A stretch of DNA of 64,000 bases from Rhodococcus maanshanensis NBRC 100610 (GTDB lineage: Bacteria; Actinomycetota; Actinomycetes; Mycobacteriales; Mycobacteriaceae), in the NCBI RefSeq assembly GCF_001894865.1, contig NZ_BCXA01000005.1, forward strand, positions 1 through 64,000. The letters are read 5' to 3'. Every line of letters starts with the position of its first letter. Position 1 is the first letter of the stretch. This document shows, in pieces, positions 16,498 through 25,494 of this stretch. The notes beneath the pieces are model-generated. The model made no database searches, was not told the DNA's origin, and worked only from the letters and a program-made list of their open reading frames with translations. Both the position numbers and the translations under genes were made by a program.

Positions 16498-17245
16498 ACT
16501 GACCCCCGCCCTGGTGGTGGTGGCGGCGCTGGTCGCCGCCTGGCAGATCTATGTCGACGTCAGTGGGATCCGTCCGCAGCTGCTGCCGTCGCCCGCTCGC
16601 GTCGCGCAGCAGGGCTGGGGGCACCGCGAAGAGATCGCCGTGCACGCGGGCGCCACGCTGACGGTGACCCTGATCGGGTTCTCGGTGTCGCTGGTGCTGG
16701 CGTGGGCGCTGGCGATCCTGGTGGACTTCTCGCCGTGGCTGCGCCGCGCCTTCGTGCCGTTGTTCGTGGCCTCGCAGACCCTGCCGATCATCGCGATCGC
16801 CCCCCTGATGATCATCTGGTTCGGGTTCGGGCTGCTCCCGAAGGTCCTGGTGATCGCGCTGGCCACCTTCTTCCCGATGGCGATCGGGCTGATCGAGGGC
16901 TTCGCCTCGACCGAACAGGAGGCCGGTGCGCTGCTGCGCAGCATGCGCGCCTCGCGCTGGCAGGTGTTCCGGTATGTGCGGCTGCCGTCCGCCCTGCCGA
17001 GGTTCTTCACCGCGCTGCGCATCGGCATCACCTACGCCGTCGTCGGGGCTGTGTTCGCCGAGTACGTCGGGGCCAGTAAGGGACTCGGCATCTACATGAG
17101 CCTGCAGAAGAACTCGTTCCGCACCGACCTGGTACTGGCGGCGGTGCTGGTGACCGCCGTCATCAGCATCGCCCTGTACCTGCTCACCTTCGCGGTGGAG
17201 CGGGTCGTCGCCCCGTGGTCCCGGATGGAGCACGGCCATGGCTGA
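16475..17245 (+). CDS. thiX: ABC transporter permease for thiamin pyrimidine precursor (ThiX-like)
   Basis: This 256-aa inner-membrane permease has about six hydrophobic segments. The cytoplasmic EAA loop, which docks the ATPase, reads EQEAGALLRSMRASRWQVFR followed by LPSALPRF. It begins 23 bp inside the binding-protein gene, so translation is coupled. It imports aminopyrimidine precursors for TPP synthesis. Confidence 0.88.
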   Translation: MTTSALRRLTPALVVVAALVAAWQIYVDVSGIRPQLLPSPARVAQQGWGHREEIAVHAGATLTVTLIGFSVSLVLAWALAILVDFSPWLRRAFVPLFVASQTLPIIAIAPLMIIWFGFGLLPKVLVIALATFFPMAIGLIEGFASTEQEAGALLRSMRASRWQVFRYVRLPSALPRFFTALRIGITYAVVGAVFAEYVGASKGLGIYMSLQKNSFRTDLVLAAVLVTAVISIALYLLTFAVERVVAPWSRMEHGHG

Positions 17246-18053
17246 GGCACGGGGATCGAGGATCGCGCTCGACGGGGTCACCAAGTCGTACCCGCTGCCC
17301 GGGCGTCGCGGCGGTGCCCGTCTCGTGCTGGACCGGGTGTCCTTCGACGCCGCGCCCGGCGAGTTCGTCTCCGTCATCGGCCCGAGCGGCTGCGGCAAGA
17401 GCACGGTGTTCAACATCCTCGCCGGGCTGGACTCGCCGGACTCGGGCCGGGTGCTCGTCGGCGACGGGGCGGCCTCGGGAACCCCGCACAGCGCGTACAT
17501 GCCGCAGAAGGACCTGCTGTTCCCGTGGCGAACGGTGCTCGACAACACCGCGCTCGGGCTCGAGGTGCAGGGAATCGACAAGCGGGAGGCCAGGCGCCGC
17601 GCCCGCGAGCTGTTCCCGATCTTCGGCCTGTCCGGGTTCGAGGACGCCCGCCCGTTCCAGCTCTCGGGCGGGATGCGCCAACGCGCCGCGATGCTGCGCA
17701 CGGTCGTCCAGGACCGCGAACTGCTGCTGCTCGACGAGCCGTTCGGCGCCCTCGATTCACTGACCCGCACCGAGATGCAGGACTGGCTACAGCAGGTGTG
17801 GCAGCGGTACCGGTGGATGGTCCTGATGATCACTCACGACATCCGTGAGGCGGTCTACCTCTCCGACCGGGTGATCGTGCTGTCGGCCCGGCCCGCCACC
17901 GTGCGCCGGGAGGTGCGTGTCGACCTGCCGCGGCCCCGGGAACTGTCCGTCGTCACCTCGCCCGAGTTCGTCGCGCTGGAGCAGGAGCTGTTGGAAGTGC
18001 TGCACGAGGAGTCGCGCCGCGCGCTCGCCGAGCAGGAGTCCGCACCCTGGTGA
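17238..18053 (+). CDS. thiZ: ABC transporter ATPase (ThiZ-like)
   Basis: The 271-aa ATPase has Walker A GPSGCGKST, a Q-loop in MPQKDLLFPW, the signature LSGGMRQRAAML, Walker B LLLLDEPFGALDS, and the switch histidine in MITHDIREAVYL. It energises the permease encoded just upstream, with which it overlaps by 8 bp. It is the last gene of the TPP-riboswitch operon. It resembles NitT/TauT-type ATPases, as expected for this transporter class. Confidence 0.9.
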   Translation: MAEARGSRIALDGVTKSYPLPGRRGGARLVLDRVSFDAAPGEFVSVIGPSGCGKSTVFNILAGLDSPDSGRVLVGDGAASGTPHSAYMPQKDLLFPWRTVLDNTALGLEVQGIDKREARRRARELFPIFGLSGFEDARPFQLSGGMRQRAAMLRTVVQDRELLLLDEPFGALDSLTRTEMQDWLQQVWQRYRWMVLMITHDIREAVYLSDRVIVLSARPATVRREVRVDLPRPRELSVVTSPEFVALEQELLEVLHEESRRALAEQESAPW

Positions 18054-18143
18054 CCCGAGGTCCTGGCGCCACCGACGCGCTGCGGCCACACTGGAGGTGA
18101 ATCCCGGGTCGACGACGAGCCGGGGCGACCAAGGAGAATTTCC

Positions 18144-18590
18144 ATGGGCAGCAGGGGACCGTTCGGCATCGATCCGGAAGACATCGAGCGCATCGCCCGC
18201 GAGGCCAGTGCGGGACTGCGCGACGCCGCCGAGAAATTCGGCAGGTTCCTCGACGACGCGGGCATCCCCTACTCGCACTCGTTCAACGTGGGAACCAGCA
18301 CGTCGTGGCCCCGGCCGAGGCCGGAGACGACGGGCGACACCGGCGACGGCGTGTGGGCCATCTACACCGTCGACGAGGACGGGTCTGCCCGGGTGGACCA
18401 GGTGTTCGCGACCGAGCTCGAGGCGCTGCGGATGCACAAGAACAACACCGACCCGCGGCGACTGGTGCGGTTCCTGCCGTACGGGGTGACGGTGAGCGTG
18501 CTCGACGAGACCAACGACGACGAGCCGCCCGCCCCGAAGGCCGAGACCGACGAGCAGCCCGGCGAGGCCCCCGCCGACGACGAGAGCTAG
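18144..18590 (+). CDS. Hypothetical protein, acidic C-terminus
   Basis: This is a 148-aa soluble protein of unknown function behind an excellent ribosome site (AAGGAGAA). An amphipathic N-terminal helix (DPEDIERIAREASAGLRDAA) is followed by a compact region with GVWAIYTVDEDG and LRMHKNNTDPRRLVRFLPYG, and a low-complexity acidic tail. It lies alone between the thiamin operon and the converging persulfide reductase. No family is recognised beyond similarity in style to actinobacterial hypotheticals. Confidence 0.7.
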   Translation: MGSRGPFGIDPEDIERIAREASAGLRDAAEKFGRFLDDAGIPYSHSFNVGTSTSWPRPRPETTGDTGDGVWAIYTVDEDGSARVDQVFATELEALRMHKNNTDPRRLVRFLPYGVTVSVLDETNDDEPPAPKAETDEQPGEAPADDES

Positions 18591-18625
18591 CGTCCCGGCG
18601 GCTTGTGCGCGAGTAGGTATCGCGC

Positions 18626-20263
18626 CTAGACGAACTCGCCGACCGGCATCCGCCCTGCCTGCCAGGTGCGGTAGCCGCCGTCCAGGTTGCGCACGCTGCG
18701 CCCGAGCTGGCGCAGCAGCTGGGTCGCGGTGTGGCCGCGCTGGCCGACCTGGCAGATCGCGACCAGCTCGCCGTCCGGCAATTCGGCTGCGCGCGAGCGC
18801 AACTGGTCGAGCTCGATGTTCAGCGAACCGGGGATCGAGCCCTGTGCGAACTCGGCAGGGGTGCGCACGTCCACCAGCACCGCACCGGCCTCGACCAGCG
18901 CAGGCAGCTCGTGCCACTGCACCGTGGCGGTGGTCCCGGTGCGCAGGTTGTCCGCGACGTAGCCGAGCATGTTCACCGGGTCCTTCGCCGAACCGAACTG
19001 CGGCGCATAGGCCAGTTCGAGGTCTGCCAGCTCGGCGGCGGTGAGGCCGCCGACCATGGCCGTCGCGATCACATCGATGCGCTTGTCGACGCCGTCGCCG
19101 CCGACGCCCTGGGCACCGAGGATCGCGTCGGTCTCCGGGTCGACGAGCAGCTTGAGCGACATGCCCTGCGCGCCCGGGTAGTAGCCGGCGTGCGACTGCG
19201 GGTGCGTGTGGATGGCCCGGTACCCGCGGCCCGCGGCGCGCAACCGCTTCTCGTTCCACCCGACCGCGGCCACCATCAGCGAGAACACCCCGACGATCGC
19301 CGTGCCGACGACGGGGCGCGCCCGCACCGGCCTGCCCGCGATCACGTCCGCGACCAGCCGGCCCTGCCGGTTCGCGGGGTTCGCCAGCGGAACCAGTCCG
19401 GCGCCGCCGGTGAGCGCGTCGGTCTTCTCCACCGCGTCGCCGACCGCGTAGACCCCCTCAACCGAGGTCCGCATGCTCGCGTCGACCACGATGCCGCCGC
19501 GAGGCCCGACCTCGATGCCCGCGCCGACCGCCAGCGCGGTCTCGGGCCGCACCCCGATGGCCATCACGACGACATCGGCCGGGATCAGGCGGCCGTCGGC
19601 GAGGGTCGCGGTGTCCGCGCCTATTCCGGTCACCTGGGTGCCGAGCTCGAGCCGGACGCCGTTGCCGCGCAGCTCATCCGCTACCGGCGACGCCATCTCG
19701 GGATCGAGCGGGGCCAGCACCTGGTCGGCCAGCTCGACGACGGTGACCTCGAGTCCACGGCGTCGCAGGTTCTCGGCGAGCTCGACGCCGATGAACCCGG
19801 CCCCGACGATCACCGCGGTACGGGCGTCGGCATTCAGCTCGCCGACCAGCCGGTCCACGTCCTCGACGTCGCGCAGGACCAGCGCCCGCCCGACGCCCTC
19901 GATGTCGGGGACGATGGGGCTCGCGCCGGGGCTGAGCACCAGCGAGTCGTACGACTCCGCACTCTCCTCGCCCGTCCGCAGATCGCGGACGGTGACCGTC
20001 CTGGCGACGGGGTCGACGGCGACCACCTCGGTGCGCACCCGCACGTCGAGGCGGAACCGGGCGGCGAGGCTCTCCGGGGTCTGCAGCAGCAGCGCCTCCC
20101 GGTCCTCGATGACCCCGCCCGCGTAGTAGGGCAGCCCGCAGTTCGCGAACGACACGTGCGCGCCGCGCTCGAAGACGACGATCTCCGCCTCCTCGTCCAG
20201 GCGACGCAACCTGGTCGCGGCGGACATGCCTCCGGCGACCCCACCCACGATGACGACCTTCAC
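18626..20263 (-). CDS. CoA-disulfide/persulfide reductase with C-terminal rhodanese domain
   Basis: This 545-aa FAD/NAD(P)H flavoprotein is of the CoADR-Rhd type. Domains are: FAD binding (VVIVGGVAGGMSAATRLRRL), the single redox cysteine in SFANCGLPYYAGG (about C42), NAD binding (AVIVGAGFIGVELAENL), the dimerisation domain, and a rhodanese module (residues about 450-545) with active loop CQVGQRGH (about C504). Such fusions reduce CoA-persulfide or polysulfide and handle zero-valent sulfur in the cytoplasm. The GTG start follows AGAGGAG. A perfect CsoR/CstR-type palindrome lies 28 bp upstream, so it is probably induced by reactive sulfur through the regulator at 14296-14565. Confidence 0.87.
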   Translation of the reverse strand: MKVVIVGGVAGGMSAATRLRRLDEEAEIVVFERGAHVSFANCGLPYYAGGVIEDREALLLQTPESLAARFRLDVRVRTEVVAVDPVARTVTVRDLRTGEESAESYDSLVLSPGASPIVPDIEGVGRALVLRDVEDVDRLVGELNADARTAVIVGAGFIGVELAENLRRRGLEVTVVELADQVLAPLDPEMASPVADELRGNGVRLELGTQVTGIGADTATLADGRLIPADVVVMAIGVRPETALAVGAGIEVGPRGGIVVDASMRTSVEGVYAVGDAVEKTDALTGGAGLVPLANPANRQGRLVADVIAGRPVRARPVVGTAIVGVFSLMVAAVGWNEKRLRAAGRGYRAIHTHPQSHAGYYPGAQGMSLKLLVDPETDAILGAQGVGGDGVDKRIDVIATAMVGGLTAAELADLELAYAPQFGSAKDPVNMLGYVADNLRTGTTATVQWHELPALVEAGAVLVDVRTPAEFAQGSIPGSLNIELDQLRSRAAELPDGELVAICQVGQRGHTATQLLRQLGRSVRNLDGGYRTWQAGRMPVGEFV

Positions 20264-20290
20264 GGCGACTCCTCTCAGTCGAATCGAACT

Positions 20291-20306
20291 ATACCCCCTC
20301 GGGTAT
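20291..20306. promoter_or_regulatory. CsoR/CstR operator, site 2
   Basis: ATACCC-CCTC-GGGTAT is a perfect inverted repeat in the promoter of the persulfide reductase gene. It shares 11 of 12 arm bases with the site before the CsoR-family gene. Confidence 0.7.
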
Positions 20307-20352
20307 CTCCATGGCCGTGGGCGTGACCGGTCACACCCCGGGACGCCGGGGG

Positions 20353-21183
20353 TCAGCGCCTGCGGACCAGCCGCACGAGGGCGTACCCGACGAGGACGAC
20401 CAGCGCGAGGAAGCCCACCCAGGGGACGGCCCGGCCGAGGAAGACGATCAGTCCGTGCAACGCGGACAGCAACGCGTGCCACCCGGCGACGACGCCGTCC
20501 CAGAAACTGTCCGGGTCCGCGCTGCCCGGCCCGTCGGTCGTGATGTCGATCGAGATGGTCGCGAGCTCGACCTGGTCGGCCAGCGCGCGTCGCTGCGCGA
20601 CGAGGCTGTCGAGTTCCGCCTGCCGCTGCGAGAGCGCGTTCTCGGCCTCGATGAGATCCGCGGTGTTCGCGGCGGTCGCGATCAGCCCCTGCAGTCGCGT
20701 GACCGAGGCCTGCAGGGCACCGATCCGCGCGTCGAGGTCCTGGGTCTGCATGGTGACATCGCTCCTGCTGACGCTGACCCCGGTCACCTCGCCCAGGCCC
20801 GAGATCTCGTCGAGGGTGGCGGTGAGGCGGTCCGCCGGGATCCGAACCGTCAGAGAACTGCTCGGCTCGGTGTCGTCGGTCCGTGGGCGCTCGGTCCGGT
20901 CGTCGACCCGTCCGCCCGCGTTCTCGACGATGCGCACGACGGTGCGGCCGGTGTCGACGGGGTCGGCCGCGGTGAGCGAGACGGAACCGGTGGTGACCTC
21001 CTGCCTTTCGGCGAGGCCCTCCGCGGGCGCAGGGGCGAGCTTCGCATCGGGCGCGATGCCCGCCTCGGCACCGGCCGCGGGCGAGGATTGCGAGTCGGAC
21101 TGCGACTGTTCGGGTTCGCCGCCACCACAGCCCGCCAACAATGCGATCAGGATCAGGATCGTGGCGAGCGCGGGTGCCTTCAT
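20353..21183 (-). CDS. DUF4349 lipoprotein
   Basis: This is a 276-aa envelope protein. Its signal peptide has a lipobox (LLAGC, C19). The DUF4349 region follows (TTGSVSLTAADPVDTGRTVVRIVENAGGRV), then a coiled coil (LDARIGALQASVTRLQGLI … ENALSQRQAELDSLVAQRRAL), and a C-terminal membrane helix ending in RLVRRR. The combination of lipid anchor and C-terminal helix is usual for this family, whose function is unknown. Confidence 0.83.
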   Translation of the reverse strand: MKAPALATILILIALLAGCGGGEPEQSQSDSQSSPAAGAEAGIAPDAKLAPAPAEGLAERQEVTTGSVSLTAADPVDTGRTVVRIVENAGGRVDDRTERPRTDDTEPSSSLTVRIPADRLTATLDEISGLGEVTGVSVSRSDVTMQTQDLDARIGALQASVTRLQGLIATAANTADLIEAENALSQRQAELDSLVAQRRALADQVELATISIDITTDGPGSADPDSFWDGVVAGWHALLSALHGLIVFLGRAVPWVGFLALVVLVGYALVRLVRRR

Positions 21184-21254
21184 ACCGGGGATGCTAGGCC
21201 GATGGGCGACGGCGGACGGAGCTCCGACACGCCCCGGCGTTCACTCGGCGCGGT

Positions 21255-24200
21255 TCACCGGTAGTCCCGGGACTTGCCCGCCATCCGCAGGTCCATCCGC
21301 TGCAGCCGGTCCGCCACCACCGTCACCGCACCCTCCGCATTCTGCACCTTCCCGCGGACCAGGAGCGCGGGTGCGGTGTGTGCGAGCGTGCGGTAGCGGG
21401 CCCACAGCCCCACCGAGCAGACCACGTTCACCATCCCCGTCTCGTCCTCGAGGTTGATGAAGGTGACCCCGCCCGCGGTGGCCGGACGCTGACGGTGGGT
21501 GACCGCTCCCCCGACCAGCACCCGGTCGCCGTCGGGCACCGCCAGCAACCCCGACGCCGGGGTCACTCCAAGCGCGTCGAGTTGGGGACGCAGGAACTCG
21601 GTGGGATAGGAGTCCGGCGAGACCCCGGTCGCCCACACATCCGCGGCCGCGAGCTCGACGTCGCTCATCCCGGGAAGGGTGGGCGCGACGGTGGAGGCAC
21701 CCATCCCCGGCAGCCGGCCCGGCCGCTCCCCCGCGGCCGCCCCCGCCGCCCACAGCGCCTGCCTGCGCGACCCGGCGAAACAGCCGAGCGCACCCGCGGT
21801 GGCCAGCGACTCCGCCTGCGGGGTGGTCAGCTCCACCCGGCCGGTCAGGTCGAGCAGGGAGGTGTAGGGCCCGCCCTCGCACCTGGCCGCCACGATCTTC
21901 TCGGCCAGTGCCGAACCGATGTGCCGCACCTCCCCGAGACCCAGCCGGACCTCCAGTCCGTCGCCCTCGAGCGTGGCGTGCGCCAGGCTGGCGCTCACGT
22001 CCGGCCCGTGCACCAGGACCCCGTGCCTGCGGGCGTCGGCGACCAGCGACTGCGGGGAGTAGAACCCCATCGGCTGGGCCCGCAGCAGGCCGGCGCAGAA
22101 GGCCGCCGGGTGGTGCAGCTTGAACCACGCCGAGTAGAACACCAGCGCGGCGAAACTCTGCGAATGACTTTCCGGGAAACCGAAATTCGCGAAGGCGTAC
22201 AGCTTCTCGAAGATCCGGTCCGCCACCTCCCCCGTGACGCCGTGCAGATCGCGCATCCCGTCGTAGAACCGGCCGCGCAGCCGTTCCATCCGCTCAGGCG
22301 ACCGCTTGGACCCCATCGCCCTGCGCAGCTGGTCGGCCTCGGCCGCCGTGAACCCGGCCACGTCGACCGCCATCTGCATCAGCTGTTCCTGGAACAGCGG
22401 CACCCCAAGGGTCCGCTCCAGGGCCTTCTCCAGCGACGGGTGATCGTAGGTGACGGGCTCGATCCCGTTGCGGCGCCGGATGTACGGGTGCACCGAACCG
22501 CCCTGGATGGGCCCGGGCCGGATCAGCGCCACCTCCACCACCAGGTCGTAGAAGTTGCGCGGCTTCAGTCGCGGCAGGGTGGCCATCTGGGCGCGGGATT
22601 CCACCTGGAACACCCCGACCGAATCGGCTCGCTGCAGCATCTCGTAGACCGGGTCCTCGGACAGGTCCAGCCTGGCCAGGTCCACCTCGAGGCCCTTGTG
22701 CTCGGCGACCAGGTCGATCATGTAATGCAGCGCGGAGAGCATGCCGAGCCCGAGCATGTCGAACTTGACCAGCCCCACCGCCGCGCAGTCGTCCTTGTCC
22801 CACTGGAGAACGCTCCGGTTCTCCATCCGCGCCCATTCCACCGGACACACGTCGGCGATCGGACGGTCGCAGATCACCATGCCGCCGGAGTGGATGCCGA
22901 GATGCCGTGGCAGACCCTCGATCTGGCCAGCGAGCTCCAGCACCGCGGGCGGGATATCGGTGCCGGTCTCGTCTTTCACCCCGGTCCATCGACTGACCTG
23001 CTTGCTCCACGCATCCTGCTGGCCCTGCGAGAAGCCGAGCGCCCGAGCCATGTCCCGCACCGCCATCTTGCCGCGGTAGGTGATGACGTTCGCGACCTGC
23101 GCCGCATAGGCGCGGCCGTAACGGTTGTAGACGTACTGGATCGCCTCCTCGCGGCGATCCGATTCGATGTCGACGTCGATGTCGGGCGGGCCGTCCCGCT
23201 CGGGCGAGAGGAACCGCTCGAACAGCAGCTTGTTCCCCACCGGGTCGACGTTGGTGATGCCGATCGCGTAGCAGACGGCCGAGTTCGCCGCCGATCCCCT
23301 GCCCTGACAGAGGATGTCGTTGCGGTGACAGAAGGACACGATGTCGTGCACGACCAGGAAGTACCCCGGGAACCCCAGCTGGGCGACGATCGTCAGCTCG
23401 TGCTCGATCTGCCGGTAGGCGTCGGGCCGCTGCTCGGGCGTGCCGTAGCGCCGCCTGGCACCCACCATCGTCAGTTCCCGCAGCCAGCTGTCCTCGTCGT
23501 GGCCCTCGGGCACCTCGAACGGCGGCAGCTCGGGCGCGATCAGCCGCAGGTCGAAGGCGCACTCGCGGCCCAGCTCGGCCGCGCCCGGCACCGCGGTGGG
23601 ATGCGCGGCGAACAGCCGGGCCATCTCCGCGCCGGACCGCAGGTGCGCGCCGCCGGTCGGCCCCAGCCAGCCGGCCGCCTCGTCCAGGCTCTGCCTGGCG
23701 CGGACCGCCGCCATCGCCATGGCCAGGCGTCGGCGTGCCGGGGCGGCGAAATGTGCTGCGGTGGAGGCGATGACGGGCAGTCCCGCGGCCGTGGCGAGCT
23801 CGGCCAGCGCGCCGTTGCGTTCGTCGTCCTCGGCCACGCCGTGGTGGGTGAGCTCGACGGTGACCCGGTCCCTGCCGAACCTCTCCACCAGTCCGCGTAG
23901 CTCCGCCTCCGCCGCCGAGACGCCCCCGGAATCGAGCGCCATGCGCACGTGTCCCTTGCGGCAACCGGTGAGGATCTGCCAGTGCCCACCAGCCGCCTCG
24001 GTCAGCTCGTCCAGGTCGTAGCGCGGCTTGCCCTTCTCCCCTCCCGCCAGGTGTGCCGCCGCGAGCTGCCGCGACAGCCGCCGGTAGCCCTCCCGCCCGC
24101 GCGCCAGCACCAGCAGGTGGGTGCCGCCCGGGTCCGGCGTCCCCGTCCGCGAACCGGCCGAGTCCGCATCGTGTGACGGCAGGGACAGTTCAGCACCGAA

Positions 24201-24563
24201 GACGGTGCGCATGTTCAGCTCCTTGGCCGCCTCCGCGAAGCGCACAACCCCGTAGAGCCCGTCGTGGTCGGTCAGCGCGATCGCCTCGAGCCCGAGCCGG
24301 ACCGCTTCCTCCACCAGTTCCTCGGGCGGGCTCGCGCCGTCGAGAAAGCTGAAGGCAGAGTGCGCGTGCAGCTCCGCGTAGGGCACGGTCGGCGTCTCGT
24401 CCCTGGAGATCGGGCCCGCGCGGTACTCGCCGCGCTTGCGGGACCAGGCCGGGCTGTCGCTGCCGTCGCCGGGGTACATCGCCTCCGGCGGGTTGCGTCC
24501 CGGCCTGCCGGAGAGCACCCGCTCCATCTCCGACCACGTCGGTGGCCCGTTTCCCCAGCCCAT
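21255..24563 (-). CDS. dnaE2: Error-prone DNA polymerase DnaE2
   Basis: This is a 1102-aa C-family polymerase alpha subunit of the SOS mutasome. It has an N-terminal PHP domain (AELHAHSAFSFLDGASPPEE, LTDHDGLYG), palm motifs with the acidic PDIDVDIE, GRGSAANSAVCYAIG, the fingers and helix-hairpin-helix regions, and a C-terminal OB fold (VLVGGAVTHRQRPATAGGVTFI). ATG 24563 is preferred over GTG 24572 because AAGG is then 8 nt away. A LexA box lies 69 bp upstream. It works with ImuA' and ImuB, encoded at 41-43.6 kb, in translesion synthesis and induced mutagenesis. Confidence 0.95.
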   Translation of the reverse strand: MGWGNGPPTWSEMERVLSGRPGRNPPEAMYPGDGSDSPAWSRKRGEYRAGPISRDETPTVPYAELHAHSAFSFLDGASPPEELVEEAVRLGLEAIALTDHDGLYGVVRFAEAAKELNMRTVFGAELSLPSHDADSAGSRTGTPDPGGTHLLVLARGREGYRRLSRQLAAAHLAGGEKGKPRYDLDELTEAAGGHWQILTGCRKGHVRMALDSGGVSAAEAELRGLVERFGRDRVTVELTHHGVAEDDERNGALAELATAAGLPVIASTAAHFAAPARRRLAMAMAAVRARQSLDEAAGWLGPTGGAHLRSGAEMARLFAAHPTAVPGAAELGRECAFDLRLIAPELPPFEVPEGHDEDSWLRELTMVGARRRYGTPEQRPDAYRQIEHELTIVAQLGFPGYFLVVHDIVSFCHRNDILCQGRGSAANSAVCYAIGITNVDPVGNKLLFERFLSPERDGPPDIDVDIESDRREEAIQYVYNRYGRAYAAQVANVITYRGKMAVRDMARALGFSQGQQDAWSKQVSRWTGVKDETGTDIPPAVLELAGQIEGLPRHLGIHSGGMVICDRPIADVCPVEWARMENRSVLQWDKDDCAAVGLVKFDMLGLGMLSALHYMIDLVAEHKGLEVDLARLDLSEDPVYEMLQRADSVGVFQVESRAQMATLPRLKPRNFYDLVVEVALIRPGPIQGGSVHPYIRRRNGIEPVTYDHPSLEKALERTLGVPLFQEQLMQMAVDVAGFTAAEADQLRRAMGSKRSPERMERLRGRFYDGMRDLHGVTGEVADRIFEKLYAFANFGFPESHSQSFAALVFYSAWFKLHHPAAFCAGLLRAQPMGFYSPQSLVADARRHGVLVHGPDVSASLAHATLEGDGLEVRLGLGEVRHIGSALAEKIVAARCEGGPYTSLLDLTGRVELTTPQAESLATAGALGCFAGSRRQALWAAGAAAGERPGRLPGMGASTVAPTLPGMSDVELAAADVWATGVSPDSYPTEFLRPQLDALGVTPASGLLAVPDGDRVLVGGAVTHRQRPATAGGVTFINLEDETGMVNVVCSVGLWARYRTLAHTAPALLVRGKVQNAEGAVTVVADRLQRMDLRMAGKSRDYR

Positions 24564-24631
24564 CGCGTTCACCTTCCCTGCGCATCCGGCCGTCGGGGAT
24601 CCGGCGGCGGAGCTCGAGCGGGGAAGTCACA

Positions 24632-24647
24632 TCGAACGTGTGTTCTA
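24632..24647. promoter_or_regulatory. LexA (SOS) box of dnaE2
   Basis: TCGAAC-GTGT-GTTCTA matches the actinobacterial LexA consensus TCGAAC-N4-GTTCGA in all but one base. Confidence 0.8.
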
Positions 24648-24734
24648 TTATGAACGGGCTGCGCACGGGAGTCAACAGGCCTCAGCCGGGTGCCCACCCC
24701 GGCCGGGCGGCACCCGAGCGGCAGGCGCCGCGAA

Positions 24735-25406
24735 TCAGGTTGCCGCGGAAGCCCTCTCCAGGCCGTCGAGGATCAGGTCGAGGCCGAACTCGAACTCGTT
24801 GCCGAATTCGTAGCCGGGTTGCAGCACGTGCTCCACGGCCAGCTCGGTGAGGTGCGGATACTCGTCGGCCGGCATTCCCGCCAAGATCGCCTGAGCCAGG
24901 TCCTCGGTCTCCTGCGGACCCTCAAAGGGAAGTGCGGCCTCCTGCAGCGCGAAGCCGTAGATGTAGCTGTCGAGGACGGCGAACGCGTGCGCGGCCATCG
25001 GAACCGAGAAGCCCCCCGCCCGAAGACTCCCGAGGACGGCATCATGATGCCGCAGCGTCGCCGGGCCGGGACTGGTCCTCGAGTCCAAGAGCCCGATCGC
25101 CCATCGATGACGCAACAACACCTCGCGGGCCGAGGTCGCCCGCAGTCGCATCGCCTGCCGCCAGCCGGATGCGTCCGGGTCGAGCACGATCTCGCCGAAG
25201 ACGTGGTCGACCATCCCGTCGAGAAGGTCGTCCTTGTTGGCCACGTGGTTGTAGAGGGACATCGCCTCGACCGCGAGCACCTCGCCGAGCTTGCGCATGC
25301 TCAGCGACGCGATCCCGTGTTCGTCGGCATAGGCGACGGCGGCCAGGAGCACCTCGTCCCGACTCAGCCGGCCGCGCGGACCCCGCGCAGACCTGGGCGG
25401 TGTCAT
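24735..25406 (-). CDS. TetR-family repressor (TetR_C type)
   Basis: The 223-aa repressor has an N-terminal HTH ([18 protein letters not shown] and [26 protein letters not shown], the latter giving [13 protein letters not shown] as recognition end). Its C-terminal domain is like that of TetR-class drug-responsive repressors ([11 protein letters not shown]…[19 protein letters not shown]). ATG 25406 follows GGGGAGG. It is divergent from a DUF4386 membrane protein and shares two operators with it. The ligand is unknown. Confidence 0.85.
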   Translation of the reverse strand: MTPPRSARGPRGRLSRDEVLLAAVAYADEHGIASLSMRKLGEVLAVEAMSLYNHVANKDDLLDGMVDHVFGEIVLDPDASGWRQAMRLRATSAREVLLRHRWAIGLLDSRTSPGPATLRHHDAVLGSLRAGGFSVPMAAHAFAVLDSYIYGFALQEAALPFEGPQETEDLAQAILAGMPADEYPHLTELAVEHVLQPGYEFGNEFEFGLDLILDGLERASAAT

Positions 25407-25423
25407 GCCTCCCCCTCTCACCT

Positions 25424-25467
25424 TGACGCACTTACCCTGTAAGCGTAGAACTACTTACACCGTAAGT
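25424..25467 (+). promoter_or_regulatory. Promoter with twin TetR operators
   Basis: Two near-identical palindromes, CTTAC-CCT-GTAAG (25431-25443) and ACTTAC-ACC-GTAAGT (25453-25467), are 23 bp apart centre to centre. They flank a -10-like TAGAACT (25446-25452), and TTGACG (25424-25429) serves as a -35. Occupancy by the TetR protein would block this promoter and its own. Confidence 0.65.
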
Positions 25468-25494
25468 CTCACGTCCACCACCGAGGAAGACGTC

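Noticed and set aside
18731-20326. 531-codon open frame antisense to the persulfide reductase
   Set aside because: Same shadow effect; no ribosome site and a composition unlike any protein family.
21378-23900. 840-codon open frame antisense to dnaE2
   Set aside because: It is a shadow of dnaE2 caused by GC-rich third positions; the translation has no domains.
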